Assembly (NCBI GenBank): GCA_035997675.1
Contig: DASYIJ010000249.1
Span: 1 to 33,863, forward strand
Source: JALYZC01 sp035997675
Lineage (GTDB): Bacteria; Actinomycetota; Thermoleophilia; Solirubrobacterales; Solirubrobacteraceae
Direction of reading: 5' to 3'
Length of the DNA stretch: 33,863 nt
Under the pieces are notes generated by a model. The model made no database searches, was not told the DNA's origin, and saw only the letters and a program-made list of their open reading frames with translations. A program made the position numbers and the translations under genes. Shown here in pieces: positions 17,374 through 25,060 of this stretch; within the stretch, counting starts at the first letter, position 1, and each line of letters opens with the position of its first letter.

Positions 17374-19809
17374 CTAGACGTCGAGGTTGGTGACGGACTT
17401 GGCATTGGACTCGATGAAATCGCGCCGCGGCTCGACCTGGTCGCCCATGAGCATCGAGAACAGCTCGCCGGCGGCGATGGCGTCGTCCATCGTCACCTGC
17501 TGGAGGGTGCGGCTCTCCGGCGCCATCGTGGTCTCGCCGAGCTGGTCGGCGTTCATCTCGCCCAGGCCCTTGAAGCGCTGGAGCTTGATGCCCTTCTGCG
17601 CCACCTCGAGCACGCACCGCCGCAGCTCCTCGAAGGAGAGGGCCTCCGTCGCGTGGTCACCCAGGCCGACCTGGAAGGGCGGGGTGCCCGCGAGCTCGAC
17701 GAGCTGGCGGTGGACCCGGAGGAACTGGCGATAGTCGTTCGATGCGAACAACGCCCGCGCGACGCGATGGGTTTGGGCGAGCCCGGTCTTGCGCTCGACG
17801 GCGCGGATGACGAGCTGCATCGGGTCGGTCTCCAGGATCTCGACGTCGAAGGGCTCGCCCTCCGGCGCCGGCTTGCCCAGAAGCTTCTCGAGCGCCTCGT
17901 CGCTCTCGACCTGCTCGTCGAGCACCTGCGACTCCTCGAGGAAGGTCACGACCTCGTGTCCGTGGTCAGCGCGCAGCGACGAGGCCCAACCCTCGTACTG
18001 CTTGAGCAGGCGGCCGTACTTCTGCCAGCGCGACTCGGTGAGCTTGAACGCGGTGCCATGGCGATCGAAGACCTTGAACTTCTCCCACTTGTCGGTCAGG
18101 AGGAGCTCCTCGAGCTCGGACTCCTTCTCGATGTAGGTCTCCTTGCGGCCCTGGGTGAGCTTGTACAGCGGCGGTTTGGCGATGTACACGTAGCCGGCAT
18201 CGATCAGCGGCTGCATCTCGCGATAGAGCAGCGTGAGCAGCAGCGTCCGGATGTGGGCGCCGTCGACGTCGGCATCCGTCGCGATGATCACCTTGTGGTA
18301 GCGCGCGCGGGTGAGGTCGAACTCGTCGCGGACGCCCGTGCCGATGGCCGTGATCAGCGCCTGGATGGCGTCGTTCTGGAGGACCTTGTCGATCCGGCTC
18401 TTCTCGACGTTGAGGATCTTGCCGCGCAGCGGCAGGACGGCCTGGATGTTGCGGTCGCGGCCCTGCTTGGCCGAGCCGCCCGCCGAGTCGCCCTCGACGA
18501 TGAAGATCTCCGCGAGCGCGGGGTCCTTGACCGAGCAGTCGGCCAGCTTGCCCGGGAGCAGCGAGTTCTCGAGCGCCGACTTGCGCCGGGTGAGGTCCCG
18601 GGCCTTGCGTGCGGCCGCGCGCGCCTGGGCGGCCGTGACCGCCTTGCGGATGACGCGGTTCGCCTCGGGAGGGTTCTCCTCGAGGAACTCGCCCAGCTTC
18701 GCGTTCACGATCGACTCGACGAACCCCTGCATGCCCGGATTGCCGAGCTTGGTCTTCGTCTGGCCCTCGAACTGCGGGTCGCGGAGCTTGGCGGAGATCA
18801 CCGCCGTCAGACCCTCCCGCACGTCCTCGCCCACGAGGTTCTCGTCCTTCTCGCGCAGCAGCTGGTTGTCGCGCGCGTACTTGTTCAGCGTGCGGGTCAG
18901 GGCCGAGCGGAAGCCGGAGAGATGGGACCCGCCCTCGTGCGTGTTGATGTTGTTGGCGAAGGAGAAGATCGACTCCTGGTAGGAGGAGTTCCACTGCATC
19001 GCGACCTCCACCGCGCCCTCGTCGCTCTCGCCCTCGAAGTAGACGATCTTCTTCTGGACCGTCTCCTTGTTCTCGTTGAGGTGGGCGACGAAGTCGCGAA
19101 TGCCGCCGTCGTACTTGAACTCCGCACGCCGGCCCTCGCCGCGCTCGTCCACGAAGGTGATGCGCAGGCCGCGCGTCAGGAACGCCGTCTCGCGCAGGCG
19201 CTGCTCGATGACGTCGAACTCGAAGTCGAGCGACTCGAAGATCTCGGCGTCGGGAAGGAACGTGACCGTCGTTCCGGTCTCCTTCGAAGCCGCCCCCTTC
19301 TTCAGCGAGCCCTGGGGGGCGCCGCGCTCGTAGTCCTGGGTCCAGACGTGGCCGTCGCGCCTGATCTCGACGTGGAGACCCTCCGACAGCGCGTTGACGA
19401 CGGACACGCCGACGCCGTGCAGTCCGCCCGAAACCTTGTAGCCGCTGCCGTCGCCGAACTTCCCGCCCGAGTGCAGCACCGTGAGCACGACCTCGACGGC
19501 GGGCTTCTTCTCCTTCTTCATCATGGCCACGGGAATGCCGCGGCCGTTGTCGCTCACGGTGACCGAGCTGTCGGGGTGGATGACCACCTCGACCGCGTCG
19601 CAATGGCCGGCAATCGCCTCGTCGACGGAGTTGTCCACGACCTCGTAGACCAGATGATGCAGCCCGCGCGGGCCGGTCGAGCCGATGTACATCCCGGGGC
19701 GCTTGCGCACCGCCTCGAGGCCCTCGAGGACCGTGATGTCCTTGGCGTCGTAGCCGGACTTTGACTCCTTCGACGCGCGCGTGCGCGGCTTTGGCTCCTT
19801 CTCTGCCAA
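17374..19809 (-). CDS. gyrB: DNA gyrase subunit B with a large TOPRIM-region insertion
   Basis: 811 residues, longer than the usual ~650-710 of actinobacteria. ATPase motifs: YEVVDNSVDEA (55-65), SDNGRGIPV (86-94), GGLHGVGVSVVNAL (128-141). TOPRIM: EGDSAGGSAKQGRDR (439-453) and TDADVDGAHIRTL (511-523). Between PPLYKL (546-551) and QRFKGLGEMN (744-753) lies an extra ~190 residues, in the place where E. coli-type GyrB carries its insert. The start is TTG 19809 with AGGAGG 4 bases before it. The leader is structured (see 19832-19867). Confidence 0.97.
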   Translation of the reverse strand: MAEKEPKPRTRASKESKSGYDAKDITVLEGLEAVRKRPGMYIGSTGPRGLHHLVYEVVDNSVDEAIAGHCDAVEVVIHPDSSVTVSDNGRGIPVAMMKKEKKPAVEVVLTVLHSGGKFGDGSGYKVSGGLHGVGVSVVNALSEGLHVEIRRDGHVWTQDYERGAPQGSLKKGAASKETGTTVTFLPDAEIFESLDFEFDVIEQRLRETAFLTRGLRITFVDERGEGRRAEFKYDGGIRDFVAHLNENKETVQKKIVYFEGESDEGAVEVAMQWNSSYQESIFSFANNINTHEGGSHLSGFRSALTRTLNKYARDNQLLREKDENLVGEDVREGLTAVISAKLRDPQFEGQTKTKLGNPGMQGFVESIVNAKLGEFLEENPPEANRVIRKAVTAAQARAAARKARDLTRRKSALENSLLPGKLADCSVKDPALAEIFIVEGDSAGGSAKQGRDRNIQAVLPLRGKILNVEKSRIDKVLQNDAIQALITAIGTGVRDEFDLTRARYHKVIIATDADVDGAHIRTLLLTLLYREMQPLIDAGYVYIAKPPLYKLTQGRKETYIEKESELEELLLTDKWEKFKVFDRHGTAFKLTESRWQKYGRLLKQYEGWASSLRADHGHEVVTFLEESQVLDEQVESDEALEKLLGKPAPEGEPFDVEILETDPMQLVIRAVERKTGLAQTHRVARALFASNDYRQFLRVHRQLVELAGTPPFQVGLGDHATEALSFEELRRCVLEVAQKGIKLQRFKGLGEMNADQLGETTMAPESRTLQQVTMDDAIAAGELFSMLMGDQVEPRRDFIESNAKSVTNLDV

Positions 19810-19817
19810 CGGTCCTC

Positions 19818-19886
19818 CTAGGACATGGAAAGCCCCGACTCCGTACCTCGGAATGACGGGTCGGGGCGGTCCGATTCAGTGGTCAT
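19818..19886 (-). CDS. possible upstream ORF ending in the gyrB Shine-Dalgarno
   Basis: ATG 19886 opens a 22-codon frame (MTTESDRPDPSF onward) whose TAG at 19820-19818 overlaps the AGGAGG of gyrB. An in-frame ATG at 19931 would give 37 codons. A ribosome ending here would sit on the gyrB start region. The -10-like TATCCT at 19893-19888 is too close to ATG 19886 to transcribe it, so expression would need another promoter. Coding is unproven. Confidence 0.25.
   Translation of the reverse strand: MTTESDRPDPSFRGTESGLSMS
19832..19867 (-). promoter_or_regulatory. hairpin in the gyrB leader
   Basis: GCCCCGAC and GTCGGGGC form a perfect 8-base stem with a small internal TCCG/CGGA stem. On the minus strand it is followed by TTTCC, resembling an attenuator. 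The SD just downstream lies within GTCCTAGGAGGAC, whose ends can pair and partly hide it. Confidence 0.45.
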
Positions 19887-19887
19887 A

Positions 19888-19910
19888 AGGATAGCACAGG
19901 GTGGCCCTGT
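19888..19910 (-). promoter_or_regulatory. possible gyrB promoter with overlapping inverted repeat
   Basis: Minus strand TATCCT (19893-19888) is a plausible -10. Just upstream, ACAGGG-TGG-CCCTGT at 19896-19910 is a perfect 6-base inverted repeat occupying the spacer, a possible operator. No good -35 is seen. The rest of 19911-19990 holds only a possible dciA terminator stem (GTCGGC/GCCGAC). Confidence 0.35.
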
Positions 19911-19990
19911 TCCGGCCGCGTGGATTGTCATAAAAGTCCTGCAAATCAGCCGAAAGTGTGGCGCGGTCGGCGAGGCGCCCAGCCGCCGAC

Positions 19991-20299
19991 TCATCGCCTT
20001 ATCGCCGCCCGGTCGGCACGGCAGCGCAACGCGTCCAGGACGGGGGCCCCGAGCGCCTCGTTGAGCGCCGTCACGACCTCCCCGGACATGAGGTCCAGTT
20101 CGCTGGCCCAGACGGCCGACCGGCACGCCACGGTGAGCGTGGCGTCTCGCACGGCGACCGGCTCGGCCTCCCGCGCGACGGCCTCGCCCACCGCCTGCGC
20201 CCATACCCGCTGCACGCGCGCGAGCGGGGTGGCCGGCGCCAGCGTGGCGGCGAACGCGTCGACGGCGACGGCGAGCGGGCGGGGGGCCCGGCGCCTCAC
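19991..20299 (-). CDS. dciA: DciA (DUF721) replicative helicase loader/regulator
   Basis: 102 residues from GTG 20299, overlapping the recF stop as GTGA; longer open frame upstream is antisense or shadow to recF. The DUF721 core is clear: VQRVWAQAVGEAVA, then LTVACRSAVWASELDLM and ALNEALG. DciA binds the replicative helicase DnaB in bacteria that lack DnaC/DnaI. The recF-dciA-gyrB order is the same as in Mycobacterium (Rv0004 position). The N-terminal disordered part is short. Confidence 0.9.
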   Translation of the reverse strand: MRRRAPRPLAVAVDAFAATLAPATPLARVQRVWAQAVGEAVAREAEPVAVRDATLTVACRSAVWASELDLMSGEVVTALNEALGAPVLDALRCRADRAAIRR

Positions 20300-21414
20300 G
20301 CCGCGTTCGCCTCCGCCTCGGCCAGCACGACGCCTTCGGCGACGGCCAGGCGGGCGGTGTCCGCCGCGTCGGCGCGCGGCACCGCGGCCAGGTCGGTGGT
20401 GGTGATCACGCTCTGGCCCGCGGAGCCGCCGCCATCGCCACGCAGCCGGGCGACGAGGCGCTCGCGGCGACCCGCGTCGAGCTCGCTCATCGCGTCGTCG
20501 AGCAGCATCACCGGCGGCGTGCCGCGCACCTCGCCGATCGCCTCGCGTTCGGCGAGCAGTAGCGCGAGCACGGCCAGGCGCTGCTGGCCCTGTGAGCCGA
20601 ACGGCCGCAGGTCGCGGCCGGCACGCGCCAGGCCGAGGTCGTCCCGGTGCGGGCCGTGCGCCGTGAAGCGGCGTTCGAGATCGCGCGCGCGGCGCTCGCG
20701 CAGCTCGCTCGCGAACCCGTCCGCGTCGGTCGCCTTGACCCGCGGGCGGTAGGTCAGCTCCGCACCGCCCTCCAGGCCGAGCTCCTCGGCGAGCGCGGCG
20801 AAGCGGGGCGCCAGCTCGGCGACAGCGGCCGAGCGGTCCGCCATGAGTGCGGCGCCGTGACGCGCCAGCTCGGCGTCCCAGGCGTCGAGCGATCCCTCGG
20901 CTCCCGGCCCACCCCGGGCGAGCAGGGCGTTGCGCTGCGCGAGTGCGCGGCCGTATTCGCGTCGGGTCGCGCCGCGCGCGGGCCACAGCGCGGCCACCAC
21001 CTGGTCGACGTGCGCGCGGCGCAGCGCGGGGCCGCCCTTCACGAGCTCCAGGCGGTCGGGCAGGAATACGGCCGCGAGCGGCCGCGTCGCCACGTCCGCG
21101 AGGCGGTCGACGGCCACGCCGTCGGCGAGCAGCCGCTTGCGCTTGCCGGGCTCGAGACCCACGCTGAAGGCGTGGGCGCCGTCCTCGGCCTCGGTGTCGA
21201 GCTCGACGCGCGCGACGTCGGCGCCGAACCGGACGAGCTCGCGGTCGGAGGCGGTCCGCCACGACGCCCCCGTGCAGCCCACGTAGATCGCCTCGAGGAG
21301 GTTGGTCTTGCCGGCGCCGTTGCGACCGTGCACGACGGTCACGCCCGGACCCACCCGCACGTCCGCGGCGGTGTAGGAGCGGAAGTCGCGCAGGCGCAGA
21401 CGGGCGATCCTCAT
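20296..21414 (-). CDS. recF: DNA replication/repair ATPase RecF
   Basis: 372 residues. SMC-like ATPase loading RecA at gaps. It has Walker A GRNGAGKT (30-37), the ABC-type signature GSQGQQR near 269, and Walker B PVMLLDDAMSELD near 300. N-terminal MRIARLRLRDFRSY is typical. The start is ATG 21414, three bases after the dnaN stop. Confidence 0.96.
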   Translation of the reverse strand: MRIARLRLRDFRSYTAADVRVGPGVTVVHGRNGAGKTNLLEAIYVGCTGASWRTASDRELVRFGADVARVELDTEAEDGAHAFSVGLEPGKRKRLLADGVAVDRLADVATRPLAAVFLPDRLELVKGGPALRRAHVDQVVAALWPARGATRREYGRALAQRNALLARGGPGAEGSLDAWDAELARHGAALMADRSAAVAELAPRFAALAEELGLEGGAELTYRPRVKATDADGFASELRERRARDLERRFTAHGPHRDDLGLARAGRDLRPFGSQGQQRLAVLALLLAEREAIGEVRGTPPVMLLDDAMSELDAGRRERLVARLRGDGGGSAGQSVITTTDLAAVPRADAADTARLAVAEGVVLAEAEANAA

Positions 21415-21417
21415 GGC

Positions 21418-22527
21418 CTACACGTTCAGGCGAATCGGCATGATCAGGTAGAGGAAGCCACCGCCGTCACCGGACTCGACGAGCCCGGGACGCAGCGGGC
21501 TGATGAGCTTGAGCACGACGTCGTCGGAGCTCACGCTCTCCAACCCGTCGCGGAGGAAGTCCGGGTTGAAGCCGATCTCCAGCGCCTCGCCCGAGAAGGG
21601 AACCGGGATGGCCTCGCGCGCCTCGCCGACGTCCGGCGTCTGGGCCGACACCGTGAGCTGGCCGTCGGCGAAGGCGAGTCGCAGGGGAGCGTTCTTCAGC
21701 GCCAGGAGCGAGATTCGCCGCACGACCTCCTCGAGCTCTGCCCGGGCGACCGTCAGCTCGTGCTCGAACTCCTCGGGAAGCAGTTGGCGGTAGTTGGGGA
21801 ACTGCCCGTCGATGAGCCGGGACGACAGCGTGGCGCCGCCGACCTCGAACACGATCTGGTTCTCCCCCATCCCGACCCGCAGGTCGTCGGCGCCGGCGTG
21901 TTGCGCGATGCGCGCCAGCTCCTGGAGCGCCCGCGCGGGCACGTTGGCCTCGAAGGAGCCCTCGAGCTCGGCCTCGAGCGGCGTCTCCTTCACGCTGAGC
22001 CGATAGGAGTCGGTCGCGACCATCCGCAGCTCCCTCCCCGACGCCGACACGAGGATCCCCGTGAGCACGGGCCGGGTCTCGTCGCGCGAGGCGGAGCGGG
22101 CGACGGTGGTGATCGTCTCGACGAAGGCGACGCCGGGCACCGACACGGCGCTCTCGGGCTGAGCCGACGGCAGCGTGGGGAAGTCCTCCGAGCGCAGCGT
22201 GCGAATGTCGAAGGTCGCGGCGCCGGAGCGCAGCTCGACGTCCTGCTCCGCCGTGCGCAGCTCGAGCTCGACCTCTCCGGCCGGCAATGCGCGCACCACG
22301 TCGAGGAGCAGTCGCGCTGGCAGCACGACGGCACCGGGACGCGCCACGGACCCCTCGAGCGGCATGCGCAGCCCGACCTCGAGGTCGGTGGCGCGCATCT
22401 CGATGGCGTCTTCGGTCGCGTCGAGCTGGACGCCGGACAGGGCCTGCACGGCGCTGTGAGTCGACGCCACCCGAACGAGCGTCTGGAGGCGGTCGAGTAG
22501 GGCTTCGCGGGAAACGGACAGCTTCAC
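21418..22527 (-). CDS. dnaN: DNA polymerase III beta sliding clamp
   Basis: 369 residues, the normal length for three clamp domains. Recognisable parts are MKLSVSREALLDRLQTLVRV at the start, RTLRSEDFPTLP, the central TDSYRLSV, RLIDGQFPNYRQLLP, and the C-terminal YLIMPIRL. It encircles DNA and tethers polymerase and repair factors. Start GTG 22527 with GAGG about 10 bases upstream. It follows dnaA after 137 bases and precedes recF by three. Confidence 0.97.
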   Translation of the reverse strand: MKLSVSREALLDRLQTLVRVASTHSAVQALSGVQLDATEDAIEMRATDLEVGLRMPLEGSVARPGAVVLPARLLLDVVRALPAGEVELELRTAEQDVELRSGAATFDIRTLRSEDFPTLPSAQPESAVSVPGVAFVETITTVARSASRDETRPVLTGILVSASGRELRMVATDSYRLSVKETPLEAELEGSFEANVPARALQELARIAQHAGADDLRVGMGENQIVFEVGGATLSSRLIDGQFPNYRQLLPEEFEHELTVARAELEEVVRRISLLALKNAPLRLAFADGQLTVSAQTPDVGEAREAIPVPFSGEALEIGFNPDFLRDGLESVSSDDVVLKLISPLRPGLVESGDGGGFLYLIMPIRLNV

Positions 22528-22664
22528 GATCTAGTACCTCGAATCAGGCAAGTGGTTGTTGGGGTGTGGAGTTGTGCACGGGTGTGCACTCGCCCCCTGG
22601 CTATGGGGAAAACGGACCCTGACGGAGTGGGGACGAAGGGTGGACAGTCTCGCAGTTGAGCCGG
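22528..22664. other. dnaA-dnaN intergenic region with degenerate DnaA-box-like sites
   Basis: No gene. The minus strand has CTGTCCACC (22647-22639), two mismatches from TTGTCCACA. The plus strand has a tandem TTGTGCAC/GTGTGCAC pair near 22571-22588 and TGTGGAGTT just before it. These could be weak DnaA sites or dnaN control elements. The region is not AT-rich. Confidence 0.35.
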
Positions 22665-23999
22665 TCATGTCGTGGGCTGCGACAGGCGCTCTCGGAGTCC
22701 GTCGACGGCCGTGCGCGCGGCCTCGTCCTCGGCCACGCGTTGGGTGATGCGCTGGTGCGCGTGCAGGACGGTGGTGTGGTCTCGGCCGCCGAACTGACGG
22801 CCGAGGGAGGGAAGCGTGGTGTCGGTGAGCTCACGGGCGAGGTACATGGCGACCTGGCGCGGCCAGGTCACGCGTGTTGCGCGGCTTCGCGAGAGGAGCT
22901 CCTCGAGCGAGACGTCGAAGGTCTCGCAGCAGGCGAGCTGGACATCGCGGACCGAGTGACCCACATCGCGGGAGCGCGGGTAGAGGCGGTCGAGGACCTC
23001 GGCGGCGAGGTCGGCCGTGAGCGGGCGCTCGGTGAGCGAGTGATACGCGACCACGCGGATGAGCGCGCCCTCCAGCGCGCGTACGTTGTCGGGAACGCGC
23101 TCGGCGATGGCGTCGAGGGCTGCGCCGTCGGCCAGCGTGACATCGTCGTGCTGGGCGCGCTTGCGCAGGATCGTGAGGCGGGTCGGGAAGTCGGGTGGAC
23201 GGACGTCGGCGACGAGGCCGGACTGGAAGCGCTCGCACAGGCGGGCTTCCAAGGCGCGCATGTCGCGGGGCAGGCGGTCGGAGGTGAGCACGAGCTGGCT
23301 GCCGGTCTCGTACAGCGCGTTGAACGTGTGGAAGAACTCCTCCTCGGTGCGGACCTTGCTCTCGAGGAACTGGATGTCGTCGACGAGCAGGACGTCCGTG
23401 TGACGGTAGAAGCGTTTGAAGTGGTCCATTCCACCGCTTTGTAGCGCGTTGACGAAGTCGGTGGTGAAATGCTCGACCGTCGTGCAGCGGACGGTCACCG
23501 AGGGGCTCGTGTCGTGGAGGTAGTGGGCGATCGCGTGGAGGAGGTGGGTCTTTCCGACGCCGGGCGGCCCGTAGATGAACAGGGGGTTGTACGCCTGCGC
23601 TGGCAGTTCGGCGACGGCGAGTGCGGCAGCGTGGGCGAGGCGGTTGCCGTCGCCGATGATGAACTGGTCGAACGTGTACTTGGGGTTGAGCGCGAGGTCG
23701 CGGAAGGTGGCGGCGGGCTCCGCGGCGTCACTCTCCCCGTCGGACGGGTCCGCGGAGACGACGTCGACCTCGACGTCGGGCCCGAGTGCGGCGGCGGCGC
23801 AGGCCTGCAGCACGCGCCCGAAGCGGTCGATCACCCAGCGGTGCGTCGACGGCGGCGCGGCGACTCGCAGGACAGCACCGTCGAACTGCAATGGCCGCAG
23901 CGGCTCGAGGTAGATCCGGTAGGCCGCTTCGGGTACCGCAGCGCGCAGCTCGCGATCGACGCGCGACCAGGATGCATTGGGCTCGGCGGGCGCGGACAG
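22665..23999 (-). CDS. dnaA: chromosomal replication initiator DnaA
   Basis: 444 residues from a CTG at 23999, chosen because AAAGGAG (24016-24010) lies 10 bases upstream, a -10 element lies at 24074, and no ATG/GTG/TTG in frame sits nearby; the frame continues upstream into rpmH antisense but that is unlikely. Domain I about 8-82, a very short domain II, AAA+ domain from about 110. Walker A is GPPGVGKT (144-151), not the usual GG-x-GLGKT. Walker B VLLVDDIQF is at 203-211, sensor TSDRLPRD at 239-246 and RFQSG near 258. The C-terminal DnaA signature GGRDHTTVLHA is at 404-414. Confidence 0.96.
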   Translation of the reverse strand: MSAPAEPNASWSRVDRELRAAVPEAAYRIYLEPLRPLQFDGAVLRVAAPPSTHRWVIDRFGRVLQACAAAALGPDVEVDVVSADPSDGESDAAEPAATFRDLALNPKYTFDQFIIGDGNRLAHAAALAVAELPAQAYNPLFIYGPPGVGKTHLLHAIAHYLHDTSPSVTVRCTTVEHFTTDFVNALQSGGMDHFKRFYRHTDVLLVDDIQFLESKVRTEEEFFHTFNALYETGSQLVLTSDRLPRDMRALEARLCERFQSGLVADVRPPDFPTRLTILRKRAQHDDVTLADGAALDAIAERVPDNVRALEGALIRVVAYHSLTERPLTADLAAEVLDRLYPRSRDVGHSVRDVQLACCETFDVSLEELLSRSRATRVTWPRQVAMYLARELTDTTLPSLGRQFGGRDHTTVLHAHQRITQRVAEDEAARTAVDGLRERLSQPTT

Positions 24000-24068
24000 G
24001 GGCCAGCGACTCCTTTCGGAGGGCGGGAAGCTCGGCTGCGAGAGGGGGTCCCGAAGGACCGTGAGGCG

Positions 24069-24074
24069 AATATA
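24069..24074 (-). promoter_or_regulatory. dnaA: dnaA -10 element
   Basis: Minus strand TATATT, five of six to consensus, 70 bases before the proposed CTG start. The -35 region is weak. It supports a dnaA start downstream of 24062. Confidence 0.45.
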
Positions 24075-24218
24075 GCGAGCGCCCCAGGGACGCGTTTGCA
24101 GCGCTCGGGTCCATCGCGCAAATCGCGGGAAAAACCGGCCCTGTCCACACTGCCGCGGCGGACTGTCCACACCGTCCCCAGCCGTCCGTCGCGGCTCGGG
24201 CCGAGCGGTCCCCGTGCG

Positions 24219-24224
24219 TATACT
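24219..24224 (+). promoter_or_regulatory. rpmH: rpmH -10 element
   Basis: TATACT ends 11 bases before ATG 24236, so the transcript would have only about a 5-base leader (near leaderless). The -35 is poor. Confidence 0.5.
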
Positions 24225-24235
24225 CCGCCGACGCC

Positions 24236-24370
24236 ATGAAGCGCACCTACCAGCCCAAGAAGCGCAAGCGCGCACGTACTCACGGATTCCGTGCGCGCAT
24301 GCAGACACGCGGCGGCCGCCGCGTGCTCAAGCGCCGGCGCGACAAGGGCCGGAAGCGGCTGTCGGCCTGA
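24236..24370 (+). CDS. rpmH: 50S ribosomal protein bL34
   Basis: 44 residues: MKRTYQPKKRKRARTHGFR at the start and a very basic C-terminus ending KGRKRLSA, full-length for bL34. Structural protein of the large ribosomal subunit. It starts the rightward rpmH-rnpA-yidD-yidC-jag cluster that usually faces dnaA; rnpA begins one base after its stop. Confidence 0.98.
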   Translation: MKRTYQPKKRKRARTHGFRARMQTRGGRRVLKRRRDKGRKRLSA

Positions 24371-24371
24371 G

Positions 24372-24776
24372 ATGGCCGCGGCCGGCGTCCCGCGGTCGCG
24401 TCCGCCGGCCGGTCGGCGCGGGCGGCTGACCCGTAGCTCCGAGTTCGACCGCGTCTACCGCCAAGGTCGCTCGTTCGCCAACCGCCATCTCGCGGTGTAC
24501 GCGTTCCCGCGCCCCGATGGGGAGGCGACCCGCATGGGCCTCTCGGTCGGTCGCAAGGTGGGTGGCGCCGTCGATCGCAACCGCGTCAAGCGCCTGCTGC
24601 GCGAGGCCTTCGCCACCCGCCGCGACGCGATCACGGGTGCCCACGACGTGGTGATCGTGGCGCGTCCCGACGTCCTCGAACTGGCCGAGCGCGAGGGCGT
24701 CGCGGGCGTCGCGGCGACGCTCGACGAGCTGCTCGTGCGGGCCGGTGTCGTGGCGTCGGAGGGGTCACCGCCGTGA
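24372..24776 (+). CDS. rnpA: ribonuclease P protein component
   Basis: 134 residues from ATG 24372. Protein subunit of RNase P, which trims tRNA 5' ends with the catalytic RNA. The conserved RNA-binding helix is DRNRVKRLLREAF (68-80), preceded by GLSVGRKVGGAV, with FDRVYRQGRSF in the N-terminal part. The stop overlaps the yidD start as GTGA. Confidence 0.95.
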   Translation: MAAAGVPRSRPPAGRRGRLTRSSEFDRVYRQGRSFANRHLAVYAFPRPDGEATRMGLSVGRKVGGAVDRNRVKRLLREAFATRRDAITGAHDVVIVARPDVLELAEREGVAGVAATLDELLVRAGVVASEGSPP

Positions 24777-25057
24777 GCCCGCTCCGACGTGCCGCGGCGG
24801 CCCCGATCGAGGTGTACCGCCGGCTCGTCTCCCCCCTGCTGCCGGCGCGCTGCAAGTACGAGCCGACGTGCTCCGCCTACGCCGCGCGGTCGATTCGCGA
24901 GTTCGGCATACTGCGCGGCTTCGTCCTCGCGGCGTGGCGATTGCTGCGCTGCAACCCGTGGAGCCACGGAGGGTTCGATCCCGTGACGGAGCAGCGCGTG
25001 TTCCCGCTGCGCCGCCACTTCGGCGCCCACCGCACCACCAACCACGCAGGTCCCTAG
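24773..25057 (+). CDS. yidD: membrane protein insertion efficiency factor YidD
   Basis: 94 residues. It contains the family's three-cysteine pattern: CKYEPTCSAYA and RCNPWSHGGFDPV. An amphipathic N-terminal helix (IEVYRRLVSPLLPARC) suits the inner face of the membrane. It helps the neighbouring YidC insert proteins. The start is GTG 24773, coupled to rnpA. Confidence 0.95.
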   Translation: MSPLRRAAAAPIEVYRRLVSPLLPARCKYEPTCSAYAARSIREFGILRGFVLAAWRLLRCNPWSHGGFDPVTEQRVFPLRRHFGAHRTTNHAGP

Positions 25058-25060
25058 CCG

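Larger units (their letters stand above)
24000..24235. other. divergent dnaA/rpmH region, candidate oriC
   Basis: No gene. It holds two same-oriented CTGTCCACA copies (24141-24149 and 24163-24171), each one mismatch from the DnaA box TTGTCCACA, 22 bases apart (about two helix turns). Flanking sequence is GC-rich with no long AT-rich unwinding stretch. It lies where leftward dnaA and rightward rpmH diverge. The other candidate is the dnaA-dnaN gap. Confidence 0.4.

Noticed and set aside
14746..19764. A 1672-codon open frame antisense to gyrA and gyrB
   Set aside because: Low-complexity Arg/Leu/Val/Asp-rich product with no domain; it mirrors the codon bias of GC-rich gyrase genes.
24000..24308. 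N-terminal extension of DnaA to ATG 24308
   Set aside because: It would run antisense through rpmH and across the dnaA -10; the extra sequence is Arg-rich noise.
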